A stretch of 49,585 bases of DNA, from positions 1-49,585 of the IMG/VR virus record IMGVR_UViG_3300005253_000075. One strand, written 5' to 3'. The first letter of the stretch is position 1, and each line of letters begins with the position of its first letter. This DNA comes from a virus. Positions 36,659 through 43,794 of the stretch are shown piece after piece. The position numbers and the translations under genes are program-made. The notes beneath the pieces were generated by a model. The model worked only from the letters and a program-made list of their open reading frames with translations. It had not been told where the DNA came from and ran no database searches.

Positions 36659-38703
36659 TGGCTGGCGAGCTTACAGATAAAGAGTTTGAGGCGCTATTAA
36701 AAGAGACAACTGAAGGCCCTTTTCTGACGCTTGGTGAACGCAGAAGAGCTGATGAGGCTGCTTTTCTTAGAAGGTCATTAATCGAAGGGTTGCCTATTGT
36801 TTCTCCAGGCGGGGCCGAATTGGGGGTAGAACCTGTACCATTGCCCCCGCTTCCCCGATTACCCATTGCTACGCTTGGGGGGGCCATAGCGGGGGAGGAA
36901 ATAGGCATATTGGCGGGAACTGGTGTGGGTGCCGCCCTTGCTCCAGCCTTTCCCCCTGCTGCTTTTCTTGGCCCCGTAATTGGCGGGGGATTAGGCGCTG
37001 CGTTCGGGGGGTTTGTTGGAAAGCTGGCACAAGACACAGCGGAGCAAATTTCAGGCGCCCCCGAAAAGCCCCTTGGTAAACAACTAAGAGAAGCCGCAGA
37101 AGAGGCAAGGATTCAGGGAGCCATTGGTGCTGGTGGTGTTGCAATAGGACGAACACTTAGGGGTGGCCTTCTTTCGAGAAAGCTAGAGGAGGGCGCTGAG
37201 GAATTTGATGTCTTGCTTCGTAAATTTGGTGGCGCAGATGCACCCGCAGAAACTATAGCGAAAAAGACCCAAGCTCGATTGCCCGATATTGCAGAGGGTG
37301 TGGCAGATGGGGCATTTTTCTCTGGCAACCAATTCATCAGGCATGAGAACAAAATAAATAAAGTCATAGATGATATGGTTGAAAGCTTAAGAGGAACAGC
37401 CCCTGATGAAGCCGGAGTTGTTTTGATAGATGCCCTTGAGGGTGGTGAGTCTTTGCTGGCATCCGCATCTCAAAAATCTTACGAGGCAACGGATAGGATT
37501 CTTGGCGTAGGCGTAGAGGAACTAAAGATTATAAAACAAGTAGAAATAGGGTTGTTCGGGCCAACGGGACAGATGTTGACAAGAGAGCAAGCTGAGACAG
37601 TTTTTAAGGCTGTTGGTGCAAAGGTCAATCTACGCCCCGTCAGAATAGAGGCAGAGAAACTATTTGCCAGCATTGCAGAAGTGGAGGGGTTCGCCGCAGA
37701 AGCAGAAATACTTGCAAGAATAATAAACCTACCTAACAATATTACCTTTGGTGCCGCTCAGAGATTAAGGTCGGGCTTACTTAAACAAACGAGGGATGCG
37801 GTTGAGTCAGGCGTAAGACAGAGAATAGAGGGAATCCTGACGGGCGGAATAGATGAGGCAATGGAAGTTGCCGCGAGGACAGCCGACCCTTCGGGCGAAG
37901 CATTAAAGTTTTGGCGCAATGCCAACGCATTGTGGAAGATGAAGGCAGAGAAATTTAATAGTCCTTTTATTAAAGCCCTCCGGAGAAGAGAATTTCCCGA
38001 CGAAGTATATGCTTCTATAATTCGGGGCGCTGGTGGCCCATCAAGAGTTAAGGAGATAATGAGATTAGTCGGCCCCGAAGCGGGTGGAGTTTTTCAGAGA
38101 GCATATACAGAACAGCTTTTTAGCAAAGCGTTCTCTCCGGCCCTAAACCAAGCATCTGGAAAGAGTCTGCTATCGTCACTCACCAAGGGCACAGAGGGAA
38201 GGCTCAGCCAAGAAATTCTAACGTCCGAACAAATGAAGGGGATGAAAACAATTGCGAGGGGCCTTATAAATAGACAGAAGAAGATTGTTTCGCCGGGCAG
38301 GTTTGCAATTATGCTCCTTCAGGTTGGAGCCATTACGGGGGCCGCTACTGCTGTCGCGGTTGGGAAGGGAGAAGGCGTTGCCTTCGGAGTGGGTGGTGCA
38401 TTGTTGATTGGGCCGAATATCTTGGCGAGAATTACAACCAACTCCCGAATTGCACGATTCATTGTTTTTGGAATGACGGAACCAATTGGAACCAGAGCAG
38501 GGATAACTGCCGCCACCAGAGTATTTCTAGCAGCAAAAAAGGCACAGAAAGAAATACAAAGAGAAGGGCGACCCAGGGAACCAGTTGTCCCCCTACAGGG
38601 GCCATTGGCACCAATAGGGCCTCAAGCACCTATCTCCCCTGGCCCAAGTCTCCCACAACCACAGTCGACCACCCCCACAGCCGTCTTCGGGGTTAGAGGC
38701 TAA
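36658..38703 (+). CDS. Large internal virion protein with Gly-rich membrane segments
   Basis: 681 aa, ATG overlapping the previous stop. Residues 68-125 are Gly/Ala-rich and hydrophobic (IATLGGAIAGEEIGILAGTG, FLGPVIGGGLGAAFGGFVGK), able to insert in membranes. The rest is helical, with a second hydrophobic region near residue 550-585 (VGAITGAATAVAVGKGEGVA) and a Pro-rich end. Largest ejection protein; no lysozyme-type motif seen. Confidence 0.6.
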   Translation: MAGELTDKEFEALLKETTEGPFLTLGERRRADEAAFLRRSLIEGLPIVSPGGAELGVEPVPLPPLPRLPIATLGGAIAGEEIGILAGTGVGAALAPAFPPAAFLGPVIGGGLGAAFGGFVGKLAQDTAEQISGAPEKPLGKQLREAAEEARIQGAIGAGGVAIGRTLRGGLLSRKLEEGAEEFDVLLRKFGGADAPAETIAKKTQARLPDIAEGVADGAFFSGNQFIRHENKINKVIDDMVESLRGTAPDEAGVVLIDALEGGESLLASASQKSYEATDRILGVGVEELKIIKQVEIGLFGPTGQMLTREQAETVFKAVGAKVNLRPVRIEAEKLFASIAEVEGFAAEAEILARIINLPNNITFGAAQRLRSGLLKQTRDAVESGVRQRIEGILTGGIDEAMEVAARTADPSGEALKFWRNANALWKMKAEKFNSPFIKALRRREFPDEVYASIIRGAGGPSRVKEIMRLVGPEAGGVFQRAYTEQLFSKAFSPALNQASGKSLLSSLTKGTEGRLSQEILTSEQMKGMKTIARGLINRQKKIVSPGRFAIMLLQVGAITGAATAVAVGKGEGVAFGVGGALLIGPNILARITTNSRIARFIVFGMTEPIGTRAGITAATRVFLAAKKAQKEIQREGRPREPVVPLQGPLAPIGPQAPISPGPSLPQPQSTTPTAVFGVRG

Positions 38704-39011
38704 TGGACGAGATAAATGTTGTCTTGACGAGGATAGAGCAGAGCCAAGAGTCCATGAGCAAAAGATTAAATGATATGTCTGGGACTACGCGCACTACGGC
38801 AGATACGGTAATAAGACATTCGGAAATGTTAAAGGAATTAAACAAAGTCAGGGAAAGAGAAGATAAACGAGACGAGAAAATACAGGAACATGGAGAAGCG
38901 TTAAGCAGCGTCAAGGCAACGGTGGCAACCCAGCGCAATCTGATTATAGGAATCTTTCTATCGCTTGGGTCGATGGCGACCTGGATAGTAAGAAAGGCGT
39001 TTACCGAATAA
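38703..39011 (+). CDS. XhlA-like coiled-coil membrane protein (lysis region)
   Basis: 102 aa. A long heptad coiled coil (residues 5-75, ELNKVREREDKRDEKIQEHG) is followed by one C-terminal transmembrane helix (NLIIGIFLSLGSMATWIV) and a short basic tail. This is the architecture of XhlA-type proteins that accompany holins. It sits before the lytic peptidase and holin genes. A tail-length or anchoring role is the alternative. Confidence 0.65.
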   Translation: MDEINVVLTRIEQSQESMSKRLNDMSGTTRTTADTVIRHSEMLKELNKVREREDKRDEKIQEHGEALSSVKATVATQRNLIIGIFLSLGSMATWIVRKAFTE

Positions 39012-39023
39012 TGAGTGTAGACG

Positions 39024-39398
39024 ATGAGAGCCTTCGGAAAGTGTGTGGTCATAGAAGGTCTAGGCGCGAATCACGGCGGGCCGATAGGCGACCTTCTGGT
39101 TTTGCTGTGGTTTTGCGAACACGCCATTTTTCATGCGGGGATGACCCCTATGGAACCACCCAGGCCCGTGGCTTCCAAGCTACCGCCGCCGAAGGATGGC
39201 TGGACCATCACACAGACTATGGAGGAATCCACGGCTTCAGTCCATGCTTTTCCTTCGCAGGGGTATGTAAGGGTGACGATGGATAGCTGCAAGGACTTTG
39301 ACGAGAAGGCACTTGAGAAGCTGTTTAAGGAGACATTTGCGTTGGAGACGGTGCAGACGCACCCGCCTATTATTACAGGGTTTAGAGAGGAATCATGA
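39024..39398 (+). CDS. S-adenosylmethionine decarboxylase-like protein
   Basis: 124 aa. N-terminal FGKCVVIEGLGAN and IGDLL match the start of prokaryotic AdoMetDC. The catalytic segment reads MEESTASVHAFPSQGYVRVT then MDSCKDFD. Ser69, His74 and Cys89 have the same spacing (5 and 20) as the pyruvoyl Ser63, His68 and Cys83 of the Thermotoga enzyme. AdoMetDC makes decarboxylated SAM for spermidine synthesis after self-cleavage before the Ser. The usual His after Glu-Ser is Thr here. Phage polyamine genes are known from cyanophages. No spermidine synthase gene is visible, so host enzymes would be needed. Confidence 0.75.
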   Translation: MRAFGKCVVIEGLGANHGGPIGDLLVLLWFCEHAIFHAGMTPMEPPRPVASKLPPPKDGWTITQTMEESTASVHAFPSQGYVRVTMDSCKDFDEKALEKLFKETFALETVQTHPPIITGFREES

Positions 39399-39673
39399 CC
39401 GTCTCATACCCTATGACCCCTAGCGAGTTTCACGCGAGGTGTTTTTCCCTTGCGATGATATATCCCTATTCCGTACATGGTGGCGGTCGCACCAAAAAAT
39501 ACAATAAGGAGGTCGGGGGTAAGGATGATAGTTGGCACATTCAATGGCTTGCTAAGGATTGCATCTTGGATGACTTTAGAGACGGCCCTGCTCTAAAAAA
39601 ACGTGCGGCCCGGATGGGCTTAGAGGTCACGCTGAAGAGCAAGGGCAACTTCCATATCGAGCCGAGGGGATGA
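39395..39673 (+). CDS. M15-type peptidase-like endolysin
   Basis: 92 aa, ATGA overlap. The layout matches small phage M15 peptidases that cut peptidoglycan peptides: GGGRTKKYNKEVGGKDDSWH, then Asp seven residues after His, an internal helix, and a final FHIEP. Predicted zinc ligands His48, Asp55 and His87. The usual SxHxxGxAxD is here SWHIQWLAKD, with Trp-Leu for Gly-x, so the site is altered. Near the holin genes it is the best endolysin candidate. Confidence 0.65.
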   Translation: MTVSYPMTPSEFHARCFSLAMIYPYSVHGGGRTKKYNKEVGGKDDSWHIQWLAKDCILDDFRDGPALKKRAARMGLEVTLKSKGNFHIEPRG

Positions 39674-39676
39674 GAG

Positions 39677-39928
39677 ATGAAGAATCAGATGAGTGAGATA
39701 AAGACCTTCAGGGTCATAGCCCGGTGCGAGAAGTGCGACAACGTTCAGGGGCTTCTTGTGGGGGCTAATGATGAGCTTGATGCCGCCAAGCTAACCTCTG
39801 GGGCGATATGTCGCATTTGCGGACCTCCGGCATGGGAGGTCGTGGATATTGAGGAGATGAAGAATCAGGGGTGTTATCAACCTCTAGCGGAGGGGTTTCC
39901 GTTGGATGGCAACCCTCGCTGGAACTGA
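39677..39928 (+). CDS. Small zinc-ribbon protein
   Basis: 83 aa. CEKCDN ... CRICG make a four-Cys metal site with a helix between (ANDELDAAKLTSGA). Sits inside the lysis region. Function unknown. Confidence 0.6.
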   Translation: MKNQMSEIKTFRVIARCEKCDNVQGLLVGANDELDAAKLTSGAICRICGPPAWEVVDIEEMKNQGCYQPLAEGFPLDGNPRWN

Positions 39929-40027
39929 GGAGGGCAGGTGAAATTTCTCTCGTATGTACGAGTCGCAAGGGCACTCGTAGGAATAAGAAAGAAAATCATC
40001 ACCGCGTTAAAAAAGGAGGAAGGTACA

Positions 40028-40240
40028 ATGGGAAACAAGTGGTTTGTTAAATCCAAAACGATTATCGGGATATTCCTGTCGATTCTGCCGACGATACTCC
40101 CGGCTTTCGGCGTGTCCTTCGGTGCTGACGACGTTCAGCTCGTTAACGGGTTTGTGGATGCGCTCATTCAGCTTGCGGGTGTATCGCTGGCCGTCTACGG
40201 TCGGTTCGTTGCCACGCAGCCTATTACCGTTAAGCCGTGA
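40028..40240 (+). CDS. Holin
   Basis: 70 aa from the ATG at 40028 (AAAGGAGGAAGGTACA upstream); the frame also opens at a GTG at 39938, and a dual-start holin/antiholin pair is conceivable. KSKTIIGIFLSILPTILPAF is the first membrane helix and VDALIQLAGVSLAVYGRFVA the second, ending in a basic tail. The SKT-I-G and YGR elements are common in two-helix phage holins. It would permeabilise the inner membrane to release the peptidase. Confidence 0.75.
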   Translation: MGNKWFVKSKTIIGIFLSILPTILPAFGVSFGADDVQLVNGFVDALIQLAGVSLAVYGRFVATQPITVKP

Positions 40241-40368
40241 AGAACGCCTGCGAGAAGGCTATTGATTTTCGCAATACCAAGACGTATCGGGATTACCACA
40301 TGTATAAGGAATGGTTCGAGCGGAAGCATCCGTATCAGCCAAAGAAGGAGTTCTATGATGGGCGGTAG
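40237..40368 (+). CDS. Tiny charged protein
   Basis: 43 aa, GTG overlapping the holin stop (GTGA). Sequence starts MKNACEKAIDFRNTKTYRDY and is rich in Lys, Tyr and Glu. No family recognised. Two further very short frames (16 and 8 codons) follow before the next gene. Confidence 0.5.
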   Translation: MKNACEKAIDFRNTKTYRDYHMYKEWFERKHPYQPKKEFYDGR

Positions 40369-40427
40369 CGCATCACCACACGGTTATTGGAAAGGCCCCA
40401 TCTGATGGGCGGTTGGGACGGTTTTCG

Positions 40428-40850
40428 ATGAAAGAGATAAAGGGCTGGTTATTTATTTCAATATCTCTGTTAATTTTAGGGTGTGCCGCAGCCATGCCAA
40501 AATATGACGGTGATTCTGCTGTTCGCACGCTAACAGACAGGCCCTTGATATTCGGCCAGGTTGGGATACCGGGCACATCGGTGGAGCCTGGCACGGACCT
40601 GATTACAGCTCTCGCCAAGGCGAAAGGAACAAGGTTGACCGCCGCAGAGGGTAATAGTTTCGTTGTCTGTCCGGGCGACAAGCCCAAGAGGGTTGACGTG
40701 AGAGCCCTGAAGCGGGGCGACTGGACGCAGAACGTGACTCTAAAGGGCGGTTGCGTATTCGTCGTACCAAAGAGCATTCCGGCTACTATAAGGACGCTCT
40801 TGCCCCTCTCAGACGTTGGAACATCAACATACATACTGCTTAGCGATTAG
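40428..40850 (+). CDS. SLBB-like lipoprotein
   Basis: 140 aa from the ATG at 40428. Lipoprotein signal LFISISLLILGC with Cys19. The mature part follows the SLBB pattern of polysaccharide-export lipoproteins: FGQVGIPGTSVEPGTDLITA, LAKAKGT, NSFVVCPGDKPKRVDVRALK and a final VTLKGGCVFVVPKS. Wza-type proteins use SLBB domains in the outer-membrane exporter, but the PES domain and the membrane helix are absent. It may interfere with capsule or O-antigen traffic. Family by pattern. Confidence 0.6.
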   Translation: MKEIKGWLFISISLLILGCAAAMPKYDGDSAVRTLTDRPLIFGQVGIPGTSVEPGTDLITALAKAKGTRLTAAEGNSFVVCPGDKPKRVDVRALKRGDWTQNVTLKGGCVFVVPKSIPATIRTLLPLSDVGTSTYILLSD

Positions 40851-40862
40851 AGGTTTCAGGTA

Positions 40863-41039
40863 ATGGGGTTGTGGGAAAAAGTGCTGATATTTTCTTTGTG
40901 GGCAGCCATAGCAGCCAAGCCTGGAGCCCCCGACCCCACCATGCCTACTTTTTTGACCCCTCTTGAGTTCATGGTGATTTGGGTTGGGCTAGGCATTTGG
41001 GCGTTCCTTATGTTTCGATTTCCTCCTAAAAAGCGATAA
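40863..41039 (+). CDS. Small membrane protein, two hydrophobic segments
   Basis: 58 aa. Segments VLIFSLWAAIAA and FMVIWVGLGIWAFLMF, separated by a Pro-rich turn, end in PPKKR. Holin-like topology, so it may be a second holin or antiholin. Last gene of the late region. Confidence 0.6.
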   Translation: MGLWEKVLIFSLWAAIAAKPGAPDPTMPTFLTPLEFMVIWVGLGIWAFLMFRFPPKKR

Positions 41040-41071
41040 CCTTCAACCCCTATTTTTTTCTTAGAAAAGAC

Positions 41072-41100
41072 TTGACACCCGCGTCCGATGGGTGTAGATT
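41072..41100 (+). promoter_or_regulatory. Sigma70 promoter of the regulator/early operon
   Basis: TTGACA (41072-41077), 17-nt spacer, TAGATT (41095-41100). Transcription should start at about 41107-41108, which is the A of the first ATG, so the first message is probably leaderless. The spacer carries a palindrome. Confidence 0.8.
41075..41095. promoter_or_regulatory. Operator palindrome between -35 and -10
   Basis: ACACCC (41075-41080), 9 nt, GGGTGT (41090-41095): a perfect inverted repeat placed inside the promoter. Such placement fits autorepression by one of the two DNA-binding proteins encoded just downstream. Confidence 0.6.
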
Positions 41101-41107
41101 ATCCATT

Positions 41108-41278
41108 ATGAAGAGCGATAATAAAAACACCGTCGAAATGCGAATACGAGAGGTGCCCAAAGACCTTCACAAACAGTTTGCCCATATTTGTTTGGCCGAG
41201 GACAAAACCATCAGCGAAAAGGCTATTGAGGTTTTCCAAGAATACATCAATCGAAAGACGAAGGTGACAAGAAGGTGA
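41108..41278 (+). CDS. Arc/MetJ-type ribbon-helix-helix regulator
   Basis: 56 aa from the ATG at 41108; the frame opens at 41072 but that start lies in the -35 box. The pattern is one strand (TVEMRIREV) followed by two helices (DLHKQFAHICLAEDKTISEK, AIEVFQEYI), the fold of Arc-like dimers that bind palindromes with the strand. Length equals that of P22 Arc. It overlaps no gene but is followed 4 nt later by the XRE gene. Likely autoregulator of the early promoter. Confidence 0.75.
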   Translation: MKSDNKNTVEMRIREVPKDLHKQFAHICLAEDKTISEKAIEVFQEYINRKTKVTRR

Positions 41279-41282
41279 TAAA

Positions 41283-42011
41283 GTGAGCGAAAGAAAGACC
41301 TTCGGCCAGCAGTTGCGTGAGGCAAGGATAGCGGCTCGGTTGAGTCAGACTAATCTTGCACGCAAGGCAAGGATAAAGTCTGTTCATTTAATAAATAAAT
41401 ATGAAAATGACACCTCAAGACTAAGACTTGCCACAATAAAAAAACTAGAAAAGGCTCTAGATTGCAAGTTTGATATTATTCAGGCCGATATTTTTGGCGA
41501 TGGTGCGAAGCTTGAACCAAGGGCCGTCTTATATAGTGGTTTGAGAGAAAAAATAAAATCATTGGGGCCAGACGAGGTTTTACAGTTCCCAGGCCATGCG
41601 GCAATTGCTCAACGAATTAGAATTGCCTTGCGGCGAGACCGAGAGATAAACCAAAACTTGCCGCAAGTAAGAGTGACTCACAAAGTCAAAGAGGGCATCG
41701 TTTGCATTAGTCCAAAAGCTATTACAATGCCCTGGGAGGGCGATAAGCTTGAGATAAAGAAGGTGTCGAGGCTGCCAATCAATACGCCCTCACTAAAAGG
41801 AATCAAATCGGACAAATATTCAGATTTGATAAATAGAATCAACTCAATGGATGATGGTGAAGTTATAACCATTAAAAGCGATGATGTGGAAAGAGCTCTT
41901 GCTTTGCGAAGCAGGGTACAAGAATATAAAAACCAAGGTAGGTTCAAGGGAAGTTTTGAAATAATAAGGAGAAAAGAAACCATTTATGTCGCCAAGGAGA
42001 AACAACCATGA
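41283..42011 (+). CDS. XRE-type HTH regulator with duplicated C-terminal domain
   Basis: 242 aa from a GTG. Residues 8-60 are an XRE helix-turn-helix (FGQQLREARIAARLSQTNLA ... LINKYENDTSRL). The rest holds two similar segments: 87-145 (GLREKIKSLGPDEVLQF ... VKEGIVCISPK) and 181-239 (DLINRINSMDDGEVITIKSD ... RKETIYVAKEK), both helix, Gly-Glu/Asp-Glu-Val strand, helix, strands. An internal duplication is likely; the domain could bind a ligand or a partner. No Ser/Lys autoprotease site is seen. Confidence 0.7.
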   Translation: MSERKTFGQQLREARIAARLSQTNLARKARIKSVHLINKYENDTSRLRLATIKKLEKALDCKFDIIQADIFGDGAKLEPRAVLYSGLREKIKSLGPDEVLQFPGHAAIAQRIRIALRRDREINQNLPQVRVTHKVKEGIVCISPKAITMPWEGDKLEIKKVSRLPINTPSLKGIKSDKYSDLINRINSMDDGEVITIKSDDVERALALRSRVQEYKNQGRFKGSFEIIRRKETIYVAKEKQP

Positions 42012-42012
42012 T

Positions 42013-42085
42013 AGCGGCCCGGTCTCCTGCCAAATTTCCCCACTCTGTGGTGCGCGTAATTCCTGCATATCAGGGCCGGGCCGCT
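42013..42085 (+). other. Long-range hairpin after the regulator genes
   Basis: AGCGGCCCGG (42013-42022) pairs perfectly with CCGGGCCGCT (42076-42085) around a 53-nt loop, followed by TCTTTAT. A 10-bp GC-rich stem of this kind could act as a partial terminator or an antitermination/processing site between the regulators and the long early operon. Confidence 0.45.
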
Positions 42086-42104
42086 TCTTTATGGGGGATG
42101 AGTG

Positions 42105-42332
42105 ATGGAGCTTAACGTTGAGAAGGTAGAGCCGAATACAAAGGTCTTGTGGTTGAAGGAGCTTGTTGCCGATGGGGAACTTGATGGTGAAAAATTCACC
42201 GTGGTTAGGAGCATCCCTGAAAACAACCTCTTTTTCAACTTCCCCGAAGGGACGTATTTCGTGGGAATCCGAGACATCATTGAGGTAGTGCTTTCTAAAA
42301 GGGCGTTATTTATTGAGGAACCCTCCCCATGA
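42105..42332 (+). CDS. Hypothetical protein
   Basis: 75 aa (ATG at 42105; a GTG one codon earlier is in frame). Beta-rich with PEGTYFVGIRDIIEVVLSKR. GGGGGATGAGTG upstream. No family recognised. ATGA overlap with the next gene. Confidence 0.55.
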   Translation: MELNVEKVEPNTKVLWLKELVADGELDGEKFTVVRSIPENNLFFNFPEGTYFVGIRDIIEVVLSKRALFIEEPSP

Positions 42333-42496
42333 ACCCCGCCCCTGAATGCGATTGCAAGCACTGCGATGAATGGCTCTCGATGTATCTCAATCTCTTGGAG
42401 GAACATTTCCATGTCCTCACCTTGATTGAGATGGAACAGGCTACGCAGGAGCGCCTCGAACGCTTACGGGACGCACCGAGAAAGGTAAGGCTATGA
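42329..42496 (+). CDS. Small Cys-rich helical protein
   Basis: 55 aa (MNPAPECDCKHCDEWLSMYL at its start). Three Cys in six residues, then a coiled-coil-like helix (EMEQATQERLERLRDAPRKV). ATGA overlaps at both ends. Function unknown. Confidence 0.55.
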   Translation: MNPAPECDCKHCDEWLSMYLNLLEEHFHVLTLIEMEQATQERLERLRDAPRKVRL

Positions 42497-42873
42497 AAAC
42501 GCCCATAGTGGTTCTCGGTTTTTCACTCTTACTGGTGGCTTGTGGTGGCCGAGGCGTCACAAGCCTGGGAAGCAATTCCTTAATGGATGGTAAGCACATC
42601 GTCGTTACCCAAGCCAAAACAACTGGCTTCTCTGGTCCCGACGTTACCGTTCTTTGGGCTTACCTCTGTGACGACGACACGGGAACATGCACCTTTCTAG
42701 GGGATTACTCGGCTACAGCGCCGGGGCTTGTAGAGACGATGGCGGCTGGAACGCTCTCAGCCTTGATTCAGGCTGGTGGGTATATAGGTGCCGCCGCCAC
42801 CTTGCGGCCCACTAGGATTAACATATCAGGTGGCGGTGCGAACGCCCAGGCCGACGCTAAGACCATTAAATAG
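42493..42873 (+). CDS. Lipoprotein
   Basis: 126 aa. Lipobox LLVAC with Cys17. The mature part has two further Cys (YLCDDDTGTC) and a Gly/Ala-rich C-terminal helix (IQAGGYIGAAATLRPTRINI) that could insert or oligomerise. Function unknown; an envelope-protection role is possible for an early lipoprotein. Confidence 0.7.
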   Translation: MKTPIVVLGFSLLLVACGGRGVTSLGSNSLMDGKHIVVTQAKTTGFSGPDVTVLWAYLCDDDTGTCTFLGDYSATAPGLVETMAAGTLSALIQAGGYIGAAATLRPTRINISGGGANAQADAKTIK

Positions 42874-42891
42874 GAATGAGGAACCTTCCCC

Positions 42892-43068
42892 ATGAGCGTA
42901 TCCACCTGTAGAGACTGCGCGACTAGGGCTCAACTTGAGAAGATTGAAAATATGGTTTTTGTTGCCCGAGGCGCACTATTAAACGATGACCTTGATAAAG
43001 CATATAGGCTTCTCGGCGAGGCGAGAGGGCTGCTGGAAACGGTCATCGCCATCCAGAAGGAGCTTTAA
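42892..43068 (+). CDS. Small helical protein with CxxC
   Basis: 58 aa (MSVSTCRDCATRAQLEKIEN at its start). CRDC followed by helices (KAYRLLGEARGLLETVIAIQ). TAATG overlap with the lipoprotein gene downstream. No family recognised. Confidence 0.55.
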   Translation: MSVSTCRDCATRAQLEKIENMVFVARGALLNDDLDKAYRLLGEARGLLETVIAIQKEL

Positions 43069-43535
43069 TGAGCCAGCTTCGCCTCATTTTTATCACCATG
43101 ACTGTCCTTGTGTTTATTGTGGGTTGTGAAGGCAAGTCTGAGACAATAAGGCCCCTATGGATAGAAAAAGACTTTGATTCAAAGGCTGAGGCGTTGTCAG
43201 CAATAAACGCCCTAGATAAAACCTGTTTTCTTCCTGTGGATGTTCTTGCTGATGAGAGGCTTGTTTTGCAGAGAACCAATTATATTGGCGAAAACCGTCC
43301 GGGAACGGCACGATTTGGTGGCCCCGCAATCGGAGACATAACATGGGGTTATCGTGTTCAGATTGATTATAAAACATACAAATGTCTGAAGTTTACACTG
43401 CCCTGGAACCGTTTGACCCCGGAGGATGCGGCATTATATAGGGCCCAACGGGAAAAAGTGCGTGGCCGCTTCGATAGAGCGTTGTGGCAAGGACTCCAAG
43501 TTGATTTGACCATTTCGATGGTAGTCAACCAATGA
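43068..43535 (+). CDS. Lipoprotein
   Basis: 155 aa. Lipobox FIVGC with Cys20 after the h-region LIFITMTVLVFIVG. Mature part about 135 residues, mixed alpha/beta, with two Cys (KTCFLPVDVL, KCLKF) and a charged helix (YRAQREKVRGRFDRALWQ). Function unknown. Confidence 0.7.
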   Translation: MSQLRLIFITMTVLVFIVGCEGKSETIRPLWIEKDFDSKAEALSAINALDKTCFLPVDVLADERLVLQRTNYIGENRPGTARFGGPAIGDITWGYRVQIDYKTYKCLKFTLPWNRLTPEDAALYRAQREKVRGRFDRALWQGLQVDLTISMVVNQ

Positions 43536-43693
43536 GCCACCTTCGCTTCCTCAGGCACGAACTGAATGACCGCTGGGAGAGCTTCAAGGCTCATTATCTA
43601 GTCGGCGGTTCGCCAGCAATGGACGCTTTCATTATCACAGCGTTCGGGCTTGTCCTGTTCGGGGCGGGCTATATATGGTGTTCGTGGAGTTAA
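43532..43693 (+). CDS. Small membrane protein
   Basis: 53 aa (MSHLRFLRHELNDRWESFKA at its start), ATGA overlap. Polar amphipathic first half, then one transmembrane helix (AFIITAFGLVLFGAGYIW). Function unknown. Confidence 0.55.
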   Translation: MSHLRFLRHELNDRWESFKAHYLVGGSPAMDAFIITAFGLVLFGAGYIWCSWS

Positions 43694-43694
43694 A

Positions 43695-43790
43695 ATGCAA
43701 CTTTTATTAGCATCACTCGTAATTATCACCTGCGCCTTCTTTGTGGCTTGTTTAGTAAAATTGATAATGGAAAATTGGGATGAGCAATGA
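43695..43790 (+). CDS. Tiny membrane peptide
   Basis: 31 aa. One transmembrane helix (LLLASLVIITCAFFVACLVK) and an acidic tail. Starts 1 nt after the previous stop. Function unknown. Confidence 0.45.
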   Translation: MQLLLASLVIITCAFFVACLVKLIMENWDEQ

Positions 43791-43794
43791 ACTT

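Noticed and set aside
39011-39286. 91-codon frame overlapping the AdoMetDC-like gene
   Set aside because: Its neighbour frame keeps the Ser/His/Cys spacing of AdoMet decarboxylase; this one is Arg/His-rich noise.
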